The translations under genes and the position numbers were made by a program. A model generated the notes under the pieces. It did not search any database. It was not told where the DNA came from and saw nothing but the letters and a program-made list of their open reading frames with translations. A stretch of DNA of 59,157 nucleotides from assembly GCF_004138205.1 (NCBI RefSeq), contig NZ_RXNQ01000012.1, positions 1-59,157 on the forward strand, in the 5' to 3' direction. Positions 1-6,769 of the stretch are shown piece by piece. The stretch's first letter is position 1. Each line of letters begins with the position of its first letter. This stretch comes from Pedobacter sp. SYP-B3415 (lineage in GTDB: Bacteria; Bacteroidota; Bacteroidia; Sphingobacteriales; Sphingobacteriaceae).

Positions 1-127
1 GCCAATCCATAACTGGGGACTGGCATTCTCGCAATTATACATTAAATTTGGTGACAGAATTCTTCAGGAGAACAGAGGCTTCTGAGAGGCGTTAATTTAG
101 AACTGACACAGTTCGCGTTACACTCCC
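1..127 (+). mobile_element. Right end of an IS256-type insertion sequence (cut by window edge)
   Basis: The window opens inside the last codons of an IS256/mutator-type transposase (2-85). After its stop codon there are about 40 non-coding bases containing a small hairpin, GAACTG-aca-CAGTTC (100-114), followed by GCGTTACACTCCC ending near 127. I infer that this is the terminal inverted repeat of the element, because mutator-type elements end shortly after the transposase. The left end and the target duplication lie outside the window, so the exact right boundary is an estimate. Confidence 0.6.
2..85 (+). CDS. IS256 (mutator) family transposase, C-terminal fragment
   Basis: Frame 2 is open from the first base to a TGA at 83-85 and reads PIHNWGLAFSQLYIKFGDR and a few further residues. 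This matches the conserved tail of IS256/mutator-type DDE transposases, which usually end in a segment of the form PIxNWxLxxSQLxIxFxxR. Only about 27 residues are present because the window starts inside the gene; none of the catalytic DDE residues are visible. The assignment rests on this short motif alone, but the motif is characteristic. It is the upstream neighbour of carB in convergent orientation. Confidence 0.65.
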   Translation, partial: PIHNWGLAFSQLYIKFGDRILQENRGF

Positions 128-148
128 ATACACGTGTGTACAGGGCAA

Positions 149-171
149 TAAAAAAGCCCCTTGCGGGGCTT
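149..171 (-). terminator. Intrinsic terminator of carB
   Basis: A 7-bp perfect stem AAGCCCC (154-160) / GGGGCTT (165-171) with a 4-base loop is followed, in the minus direction, by a run of T (149-155 on the complement). It lies 6 bases past the carB stop codon. Confidence 0.85.
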
Positions 172-176
172 ATGTA

Positions 177-2993
177 TTATTTACTGAGGTACATCGACTT
201 CTCTTTATACAGATGTCTGAAATAAGGATCTTCAAGATCTTTGATGAACCGGATGGCCTCACCGGTCGACTTCATTTCCGGTCCGAGTTCCTTTGCAACT
301 TCCGGGAACTTCTCATAAGAGAAAACCGGCTCTTTGATGGCAAATCCTTCAAGCTTACGTTCAATAGTAAAGTCTTTAAGTTTATTCACGCCTAGCATAA
401 TTTTCGCAGCGATATTGATGTAAGGAACATCGTAAGCCTTCGCAATAAAAGGAACGGTACGTGAAGCGCGCGGATTGGCTTCGATAACGTACACCTTCTC
501 GTCTTTTACTGCAAACTGAATATTCAGCAGTCCGCGGATATTTAAGGCTTTTGCGAGTTTGACAGAATAAGCCTCCATCTGATCCTGAACGTTCTGAGAC
601 AGCGCAAAAGGGGGCAGCACAGCGCTTGAGTCGCCAGAGTGTATCCCGGCCGGCTCAATATGCTCCATCATACCTACAATATGTACGTCTTCGCCGTCAC
701 AGATTGAATCAGACTCAGCCTCTTCAGCGCGGTCAAGGAAGTGGTCGATGAGCACGCGGTTGCCCGGCAGGTCACCAAGCAGTTTTACCACAGCTTTCTC
801 AAGGTCTTCGTCGTTAATTACAATACTCATTCCCTGGCCACCCAGTACGTAGCTTGGACGGACAAGCACCGGATATCCAACCTGGTTTGCTACTTCAAGA
901 GCTTCTTCTGCATTTTCAGCAACACCATAGCGCGGATAAGGAATATCCAGCTCTTTAAGCAGGTCAGAGAAACGGCCACGGTCTTCCGCTATATCCATGT
1001 CGTCGAATGACGTACCAATAATGCGGATGCCATTATCTTTCAGTTTTTCTGCCATTTTTAAGGCTGTCTGACCACCCAGCTGCACAATTACACCCTCTGG
1101 TTTTTCCAGATCGATGATCTCCCGAACATGCTCCCAGAATACAGGCTCGAAATATAGTTTGTCAGCCATGTTGAAGTCTGTAGATACCGTTTCGGGGTTA
1201 CAGTTGATCATAATGGCTTCAAAGCCGGATTCTTTTGCTGCAAGCAGTCCGTGAACGCAGGAGTAATCAAACTCGATGCCCTGACCAATACGGTTCGGAC
1301 CTGAGCCCAATACAACGATTTTCTTGCGATCAGACACCTGCGATTCATTCTCTTCTTCGAAGGTTGAATAATAATAAGGGGTTTGCGCAGGAAACTCTGC
1401 AGCACAGGTATCAACCATCTTATAAACACGGTTTATACCCAGTTCCTTTCTGCGGTTGTAAACATCGTCTTCAGACACATTGCCAAGCAGCCATGAAATC
1501 TGCACATCAGAGAAGCCTTTTTGCTTCAGGGTCATGAAGAAATCTGCAGGAATGTTATTGAGCGAGTACCGCTTTAGTTCTGTTTCCAGAACAACAAGCT
1601 CGTGAATCTGGTTAAGGAACCATTTATCAATACGGGTAACCTTACGGATAGATTCGATCGGCACGCCAAGAGACATCGCATCTTTGATCAGGAACAGGCG
1701 GTTCCATGACGGATGTTCAAGGCCTTCCATAATCTCATCAAGGTTACGGATCTGGCGGCCGTCGGCTCCAAGACCGGCCCGGTTAATTTCAAGGCTTTGA
1801 CAAGCTTTCTGCAGCGCTTCGATAAAGTTACGTCCAATAGCCATAACCTCGCCAACCGATTTCATCTGCAAGCCAAGTTCTTTGTTTGCTCCTTTAAATT
1901 TATCAAAGTTCCAACGGGGAACCTTTACGATCACATAATCGAGCGTCGGCTCAAAATACGCGGATGTTGTCTTGGTAATCTGGTTTTCAATTTCGTCCAG
2001 GTTATACCCGATGGCCAGTTTCGCCGCAATCTTAGCAATCGGATAACCGGTTGCTTTACTCGCAAGCGCCGATGAACGGGAAACCCGCGGGTTAATCTCA
2101 ATGGCTATGATCTCATCGTTAGCAGGATTTACAGAGAACTGCACGTTACAGCCGCCGGCGAAGTTACCTATAGCGCGCATCATGCGGATAGCCTGGTTAC
2201 GCATATCCTGGTAGCAACGGTCAGACAGGGTCATAGCCGGCGCTACCGTTATCGAATCTCCTGTATGGATACCCATCGGGTCGAAGTTCTCGATCGAACA
2301 GATAATAATCACATTATCGTTGCTGTCGCGAAGCAGCTCAAGCTCATATTCTTTCCAGCCCAGAACCGCTTGCTCAACCAGCACCTCGTGCGTAGGCGAT
2401 GCTTCAAGACCACGTTTCAGCGCTGCATCAAACTCTTCTTTCCGGTGAACAAATCCACCGCCTGAACCGCCAAGCGTATAAGACGGACGGATTACAAGCG
2501 GGTAACCGATCGTTTGGGCTGCTTCCTTACCTTCAAGAAATGAGTTAGCAATCTTTGATGTAGCCACACCGACACCGATATCGACCATCAGCTGGCGGAA
2601 AGCTTCACGGTTTTCCGTTTTTTCAATTGCAGCTACGTCCACACCAATAACCTTTACACCATGTTTTTCCCAGACACCACGTTCTTCAGCTTCTTTACAA
2701 AGATTCAAAGCCGTTTGTCCTCCCATGGTTGGAAGCACCGCGTCTATTTTCTGTTCAATGAGAATCTGCTCAATCGATTCGACGGTAAGCGGCCGCAGGT
2801 AAATGTGATCTGCAATTACCTTATCGGTCATGATCGTTGCCGGATTCGAGTTGATAATGGATACTTCAATGCCCTCTTCTTTGAGAGACAATGCAGCTTG
2901 GGATCCGGAGTAATCAAACTCACATGCCTGTCCGATAATAATAGGGCCAGAACCGATAATGAGTACAGATTTGATGGAGGTGTCTTTTGGCAT
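177..2993 (-). CDS. carB: Carbamoyl-phosphate synthase large subunit, lacking the MGS allosteric domain
   Basis: CarB makes carbamoyl phosphate from bicarbonate, ATP and ammonia delivered by the glutaminase subunit CarA, for arginine and pyrimidine synthesis in the cytosol. The two homologous halves are visible: GSGPIIIGQACEFDYSG at residues 14-30 and its copy GSGPNRIGQGIEFDYS near residue 560, each followed by an ATP-grasp domain with glycine-rich loops (RPSYTLGGSGGG, RPSYVLGGQG) and metal-binding EINPR / EANPR motifs. The protein has 938 residues against about 1070 in E. coli; it ends (FRHLYKEKSMYLSK) just where the C-terminal MGS-like domain that binds ornithine, UMP and IMP would begin. 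carA is not in the window. A -7 element and a leader hairpin lie about 100 bases upstream, and a terminator follows directly. The gene is far from the arg operon but probably feeds it. Confidence 0.96.
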   Translation of the reverse strand: MPKDTSIKSVLIIGSGPIIIGQACEFDYSGSQAALSLKEEGIEVSIINSNPATIMTDKVIADHIYLRPLTVESIEQILIEQKIDAVLPTMGGQTALNLCKEAEERGVWEKHGVKVIGVDVAAIEKTENREAFRQLMVDIGVGVATSKIANSFLEGKEAAQTIGYPLVIRPSYTLGGSGGGFVHRKEEFDAALKRGLEASPTHEVLVEQAVLGWKEYELELLRDSNDNVIIICSIENFDPMGIHTGDSITVAPAMTLSDRCYQDMRNQAIRMMRAIGNFAGGCNVQFSVNPANDEIIAIEINPRVSRSSALASKATGYPIAKIAAKLAIGYNLDEIENQITKTTSAYFEPTLDYVIVKVPRWNFDKFKGANKELGLQMKSVGEVMAIGRNFIEALQKACQSLEINRAGLGADGRQIRNLDEIMEGLEHPSWNRLFLIKDAMSLGVPIESIRKVTRIDKWFLNQIHELVVLETELKRYSLNNIPADFFMTLKQKGFSDVQISWLLGNVSEDDVYNRRKELGINRVYKMVDTCAAEFPAQTPYYYSTFEEENESQVSDRKKIVVLGSGPNRIGQGIEFDYSCVHGLLAAKESGFEAIMINCNPETVSTDFNMADKLYFEPVFWEHVREIIDLEKPEGVIVQLGGQTALKMAEKLKDNGIRIIGTSFDDMDIAEDRGRFSDLLKELDIPYPRYGVAENAEEALEVANQVGYPVLVRPSYVLGGQGMSIVINDEDLEKAVVKLLGDLPGNRVLIDHFLDRAEEAESDSICDGEDVHIVGMMEHIEPAGIHSGDSSAVLPPFALSQNVQDQMEAYSVKLAKALNIRGLLNIQFAVKDEKVYVIEANPRASRTVPFIAKAYDVPYINIAAKIMLGVNKLKDFTIERKLEGFAIKEPVFSYEKFPEVAKELGPEMKSTGEAIRFIKDLEDPYFRHLYKEKSMYLSK

Positions 2994-3077
2994 AATGCTA
3001 AAAAGTCAATTTATCTTTATAAAACTGGAATAAGACTTGACAGACAGCCAGATAGCCTACCTAAAGGAAAGAAAAGC

Positions 3078-3104
3078 TCCGACTTCTGTCGGGATGCAAA
3101 GATA
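3078..3104 (-). promoter_or_regulatory. Candidate carB promoter with leader hairpin
   Basis: On the minus strand TATCTTTG (complement of 3097-3104) matches the Bacteroidota -7 consensus TAnnTTTG. No clear -33 TTTG is seen at the usual 19-21 base spacing. Immediately downstream, bases 3078-3093 form a 6-bp stem (TCCGAC / GTCGGG, loop TTCT) followed by a T-rich stretch, which could act as an early terminator or attenuator in the roughly 100-base leader. Confidence 0.45.
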
Positions 3105-3172
3105 CGCTTTTTGCAAACACCTCGGCTTAATTTTTTCAAATAATGCCGGATAGCAAACCTGATCGATTTTAC

Positions 3173-3490
3173 CTACTGCGGAAGACGAATTACACCAAGA
3201 TCAGTAACGTTGGTATCTGTTACGGCCACATTGCGGATCGTCGTATCGCGATAAGGCGAGTTGGCACGGATCAGCACCTGGTACACCCCGGCCTTCATCC
3301 TGCCAAAGCGGAAATTTCCTGACGTAATTGTGCCACGCAGGGTATCTGACCCTATGATGGCCAGAGCGGCATTTGCGCCCTGCGGCGGATTAACCTTTCC
3401 CTGCACAGCGCCCTGCTGCCGGTATGAAAAGCCGAGGGACATGAGGACGAAGAAGCAAAATGCAGTCGGTAGAATCTTTTTTGTTTTCAT
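3173..3490 (-). CDS. Small secreted protein with a carboxypeptidase-regulatory-like domain
   Basis: Function unknown. The 105-residue product starts MKTKKILPTAFCFFVLMSL, a typical signal peptide, so it is probably exported to the periplasm. The mature part contains GKVNPPQGANAALAIIGSD, GTITSGNFRFGRMKAGVYQV and a short terminal strand. This pattern resembles the small beta-sandwich (CarboxypepD_reg / DUF4382-like) found at the N-terminus of TonB receptors, here standing alone. An in-frame TTG-type start three codons further upstream is possible, but the ATG at 3490 gives a cleaner signal peptide. It shares the strand of carB, 180 bases upstream of it, but the carB promoter lies between them, so they are probably separate units. 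Confidence 0.6.
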   Translation of the reverse strand: MKTKKILPTAFCFFVLMSLGFSYRQQGAVQGKVNPPQGANAALAIIGSDTLRGTITSGNFRFGRMKAGVYQVLIRANSPYRDTTIRNVAVTDTNVTDLGVIRLPQ

Positions 3491-3715
3491 AAGAAGCATG
3501 TTAGCAGGTCTGCATCAATCCAATCGGGTTACATGCAGACAACCTAAGATAAATATAGCCGGCACAAATAATAAATAAAAATAAGGCGTAGCTAATAATT
3601 CGGGCAATTTGTACGTTAGGCATATATCTGTCGTAACTTTAAGCCGCAATAATAACGCCCTGCCATTGCCGGCAATGAGCCGCAAAAACAGACACACACA
3701 AATGATTCCATTTTT

Positions 3716-4243
3716 ATGAACACCTTCAACAAATTCAGTACAATCGGCCTTGTACTTGTCATTCTGATTTCGGGATGCGCAACAGTACAGTCTTTTATTA
3801 AATCAAGTTTTCCGTATACCTCAACAATTGTAATTCCCGGCTCGGCTACCCCGGGACAAACGAATTCTGCCATCAGTTCGGCAAGCAGTTTTGATGAGGT
3901 CTTTGGAAATAAGGACGGCAATAACTACGTAAGAGACGTCAGGGCGGAATCTGCCCGAATTACTGCAGTAAATCCGGCAGACCAGAACCTTGGCGCATTT
4001 AAATCGATTAAGCTCTATATTTCTAACCGGACCGGGCACGAAGTCATGATAGCGTCACGAAACGATATTTCGGAAAATATTGGCTCGCCACTTGTACTTG
4101 ACGTAGACAAATCCCGTTTTATAGATGAATACATCAAGGGAAGTAACCTGCGGATCCGGATGGAATACGTACTTCGAAGTAGCGTGAAGCAAGACATCAG
4201 CATTAAGGCTTCAGTCAGTTTCAGTTCACTTCCTGTCAAATAG
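3716..4243 (+). CDS. Hypothetical lipoprotein
   Basis: I do not recognise the family. The 175-residue product begins with a hydrophobic segment ending in a lipobox, LISGC with Cys21, so it is predicted to be lipidated by Lgt/Lsp and anchored in an envelope membrane. The mature part is mixed polar beta-type sequence without an obvious catalytic motif. It includes a segment reading LGAFKSIKLYISNRTGHEVM and a C-terminal strand IKASVSFSSLPVK. A strong intrinsic terminator follows, so it is probably monocistronic. The upstream stretch contains a CA-rich leader (ACACACACAAATGA) that also occurs before the DUF6600 gene. Confidence 0.7.
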   Translation: MNTFNKFSTIGLVLVILISGCATVQSFIKSSFPYTSTIVIPGSATPGQTNSAISSASSFDEVFGNKDGNNYVRDVRAESARITAVNPADQNLGAFKSIKLYISNRTGHEVMIASRNDISENIGSPLVLDVDKSRFIDEYIKGSNLRIRMEYVLRSSVKQDISIKASVSFSSLPVK

Positions 4244-4311
4244 ATTAAAAGCTTCCTCAGCAACAGCGTTGCAAAGAGGATTTTCTTCATAAATAGTTTG
4301 TTTGGTTTATT

Positions 4312-4349
4312 ATCCGGTACTGGAAGCCCTTCCATGCCGGATTTTTTTT
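4312..4349 (+). terminator. Intrinsic terminator of the lipoprotein gene
   Basis: Nested inverted repeat: ATCCGG (4312-4317) pairs with CCGGAT (4337-4342) and the inner arms TGGAA / TTCCA close a GCCC loop; eight T residues follow directly. It ends about 22 bases before the pnuC ATG. Confidence 0.85.
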
Positions 4350-4360
4350 GCTTTATTTAT

Positions 4361-4368
4361 TACTTTTG
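4361..4368 (+). promoter_or_regulatory. -7 promoter element of pnuC, three bases before the ATG
   Basis: TACTTTTG matches TAnnTTTG exactly and is followed by AGC and the ATG at 4372. If used, transcription would start at or next to the A of the start codon, giving a leaderless mRNA. No -33 TTTG is seen at the expected distance. The terminator just upstream argues that pnuC needs its own promoter. Confidence 0.45.
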
Positions 4369-4371
4369 AGC

Positions 4372-5007
4372 ATGCACTTCCCTGTACCGGCAATCAGCCT
4401 CTCAGAAGCTTTTCATAATTTTTTTTTCGAAACAGGCGCTCTGGAATGGGCGGGCGTATTTACCGGCATTTTGTGTGTCTGGCTTGCTGCCCGCAACATC
4501 ATCTGGAACTGGCCGGTTGCCATTGTCAGCGTGATCATTTACATCTTTATATTCCTCGAAGCGAGGTTATATGCAGACATGGGCCTGCAGGTCTATTTTT
4601 TCTTTATGAACGTATATGGCTGGTATTACTGGAGCAGGCGTCAGGGCAATCATAGAGAACAGCCCGTAACCAGTATGGGTAAAGAGGAGTGGCTGTTCTG
4701 CGCGGGTGCCACGCTTGTTTTCACGTTTGCCCTTGGCACTTTACTCTATCAGCATACCGACGCTTCTTTTCCCTTTCTGGATAGCTTTTGTACAGCTGTA
4801 AGTCTGGTTGCGCAAATTTTTCTGGCCCGCCGGGCAATGCAAAACTGGCTGATCTGGATCTTTGTTGATCTGATCTATATTGGCCTCTATATTTCAAAGG
4901 GACTTTACCCGACAGCAATGATGTACGGACTATACATTTATATTGCTGCGCGGGGTTACATAGCGTGGAAAAAGATCTATCTGGAGCAACGTGAACAAAT
5001 CAATTAA
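4372..5007 (+). CDS. pnuC: PnuC-type nicotinamide riboside transporter
   Basis: PnuC proteins are inner-membrane facilitators that take up nicotinamide riboside, which is trapped by phosphorylation. The 211-residue product is almost entirely hydrophobic, with about seven membrane segments. It contains the family-typical aromatic stretches VWLAARNIIWNWPVAIVSV, YFFFMNVYGWYYW and LIWIFVDLIYIGLYISKG. A TTG start at 4348 is possible but falls inside the terminator T-tract, so I place the start at the ATG 4372. The next gene, a predicted nicotinamide riboside kinase, overlaps the end by 17 bases. That coupling supports nicotinamide riboside rather than thiamine as substrate. Confidence 0.88.
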   Translation: MHFPVPAISLSEAFHNFFFETGALEWAGVFTGILCVWLAARNIIWNWPVAIVSVIIYIFIFLEARLYADMGLQVYFFFMNVYGWYYWSRRQGNHREQPVTSMGKEEWLFCAGATLVFTFALGTLLYQHTDASFPFLDSFCTAVSLVAQIFLARRAMQNWLIWIFVDLIYIGLYISKGLYPTAMMYGLYIYIAARGYIAWKKIYLEQREQIN

Positions 5008-5527
5008 AAAGATAGCTGTTGTCGGCCCTGAAAGCACCGGCAAATCTACCATCACACAGCAGCTGGCAAAACATTATGGTACGCTCTGGGTGCCCGAATA
5101 CGCCCGGTATTATTGTGCAGCACTGACAGCTCCCTGTACCATGCAGGATGAGATCAATATGTATCATGGTCAGGTTGCGCTTGAAGAGTCTTTTCTGGCT
5201 GTCACAGAACAGGAACTGCTGTTTTGCGACACAACCTTTCTGACCGTCAAGATCTGGAGTGATGAGATTCTTGGCGAGAGCCCTGCTGTGGTGTTAAAGG
5301 GTTTGAAGGAACGGCATTATGATTTTTACCTGCTGCTTGATATCGATCTGCCATGGGCCGACGATCCGCTGCGCGACTTTCCGCACAAACGTGAACACTT
5401 TATGCGTGTCTGGCATGAGGAACTTCAGGCGCTGAATGCCGATTACGTAGTTGTGGGCGGGATTGAAACGCGACTTGCCAATGCGATTGCTGCAGTGGAT
5501 GGTTTTCTTTCCCGTAATCAATCTTAA
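4991..5527 (+). CDS. NadR-like nicotinamide riboside kinase (P-loop ATPase)
   Basis: This 178-residue protein corresponds to the C-terminal kinase domain of NadR (AAA_28 family), without the N-terminal regulator or adenylyltransferase domains. It would convert nicotinamide riboside to NMN in the cytosol. The P-loop is VVGPESTGKSTI near residues 10-21, followed by a conserved VPEYARYY segment and a DTTFLTVKIWSDEI region. The start codon is GTG at 4991, inside the end of pnuC, giving a 17-base overlap and probable translational coupling. Its downstream neighbour pdhB is convergent, with a shared perfect palindromic terminator. A separate nadD lies at 20.6 kb. Confidence 0.85.
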   Translation: MNKSIKKIAVVGPESTGKSTITQQLAKHYGTLWVPEYARYYCAALTAPCTMQDEINMYHGQVALEESFLAVTEQELLFCDTTFLTVKIWSDEILGESPAVVLKGLKERHYDFYLLLDIDLPWADDPLRDFPHKREHFMRVWHEELQALNADYVVVGGIETRLANAIAAVDGFLSRNQS

Positions 5528-5537
5528 GGACCTGCAT

Positions 5538-5580
5538 AAAAAAATCCCGCAAGTTAACTTGCGGGATCAGGTTTTATTTG
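5538..5580. terminator. Bidirectional terminator between the NR kinase gene and pdhB
   Basis: A perfect palindrome at 5544-5567 has 10-bp arms (ATCCCGCAAG / CTTGCGGGAT) around TTAA. It is flanked by an A-run at 5538-5544, giving a T-tract for the minus strand, and by GTTTTATTT on the plus side. It sits between convergent genes and should serve both, best for pdhB. Confidence 0.88.
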
Positions 5581-5598
5581 TGTGTTTTTGGGAGGTTT

Positions 5599-6585
5599 CT
5601 ATTTAGCGACGTACATAACCTCTTTCACAGCCTTAACCGTACGTGCTACATTTGGCAGACTTGCTGCGATAAGCGTTGGCGCATACGGGAGCGGCACATC
5701 CGCACAGGTAATACGTGTTACAGGTGCATCAAGATAATCGAAAGCATTCTTTTGAACATTGAAAGCGATCTCAGAAGAGATTGATGCCAGCGGCCAGGCT
5801 TCTTCAACAACAACCAGCCTGTTGGTCTTTTTAACTGAATTGATAACCGTAGCATAGTCGATCGGGCGAACGGTACGCAAGTCAATGATTTCTGCATTGA
5901 TGCCTTCTTTAGCCAGCTCTTCAGCGGCCGGGTTAACAACCCTGCTGAGCATCTTGCCAAAAGTAACGATGGTTACATCTGATCCTTCTTTAACAACGTG
6001 TGCCTTTCCGATAGGAAGATAGTATTCGCCTTCAGGAACTTCGCCTTTATCACCGTACATGATCTCAGACTCCATAAAGATTACAGGATCAGGATCAATG
6101 ATTGATTGCTTCAATAATCCTTTTGCATCATATGGTGTGGAAGGAACAACTACTTTTAGCCCCGGGGTATTGGCATACCAGTTCTCAAAGTTTTGGGAGT
6201 GCTGTGCAGCAAGCTGTCCGGCGTTTCCGGTCGGACCGCGGAATACCGCAGGGATCGGAAACTGACCACCGCTCATAGAAAGCATTTTAGCAGCACCGTT
6301 AATGATCTGGTCAATCGCAACGAGAGAGAAGTTGAAAGTCATGAACTCAACAATTGGAATCAGCCCGTTCATGGCCGCACCGATGCCGATGCCGGCAAAT
6401 CCCAACTCAGCGATCGGGGTATCGATTACACGTTTGTCGCCAAACTCATCCAGCATTCCCTGGCTCACTTTATAAGCACCGTTGTATTGGGCTACTTCTT
6501 CACCCATCAAAAAAATGCGATCATCTTTGCGCATTTCTTCACTCATGGCTTCGCGAAGCGCCTCTCTGAATTGTATCTCTCTCAT
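5599..6585 (-). CDS. pdhB: Pyruvate dehydrogenase E1 component, beta subunit
   Basis: E1 beta pairs with E1 alpha to decarboxylate pyruvate with thiamine diphosphate and acetylate the lipoyl arm of E2 in the pyruvate dehydrogenase complex. The 328-residue product shows the transketolase pyrimidine-binding domain (MREIQFREALREAMSEEM, LMGEEVAQYNGAYKVSQG, DTPIAELGFAGIGIGAAM, GPTGNAGQLAAQHSQ). A C-terminal transketolase domain follows (VTIVTFGKMLSRVVNPAAEEL, VVVEEAWPLASISSEIAF). Length is usual for the family. The ATG at 6585 begins the conserved MREIQF; the longer frame would need a TTG. A perfect -7 element TATATTTG lies on the complement of 6610-6617, so the leader is short. The E1 alpha and E2 genes are not in the window. 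A branched-chain E1 beta is a less likely alternative. Confidence 0.93.
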   Translation of the reverse strand: MREIQFREALREAMSEEMRKDDRIFLMGEEVAQYNGAYKVSQGMLDEFGDKRVIDTPIAELGFAGIGIGAAMNGLIPIVEFMTFNFSLVAIDQIINGAAKMLSMSGGQFPIPAVFRGPTGNAGQLAAQHSQNFENWYANTPGLKVVVPSTPYDAKGLLKQSIIDPDPVIFMESEIMYGDKGEVPEGEYYLPIGKAHVVKEGSDVTIVTFGKMLSRVVNPAAEELAKEGINAEIIDLRTVRPIDYATVINSVKKTNRLVVVEEAWPLASISSEIAFNVQKNAFDYLDAPVTRITCADVPLPYAPTLIAASLPNVARTVKAVKEVMYVAK

Positions 6586-6609
6586 TGTACGTTTTTGATT
6601 TACAGACGG

Positions 6610-6617
6610 CAAATATA
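6610..6617 (-). promoter_or_regulatory. -7 promoter element of pdhB
   Basis: On the minus strand TATATTTG fits TAnnTTTG exactly, 25 bases upstream of the ATG at 6585. A -33 TTTG is not evident at 19-21 bases. Confidence 0.45.
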
Positions 6618-6769
6618 ATTAATGTATCTTAAAAAGAAGACTGTGTTTTGATTCAGCAAAGCGGCATACGGTAATAAAATTGTTCCGGTTTAGAAAGCCT
6701 TATCCGGGAGCCATGAAATTCACGGTATAACGTTCCAAAGCCGGGAACTTCCCGATTATTTTACAACAC

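Noticed and set aside
2661..3143. 160-codon plus-strand frame opposite the carB start
   Set aside because: It lies antisense to the conserved N-terminus of carB and across its promoter; no protein family features.
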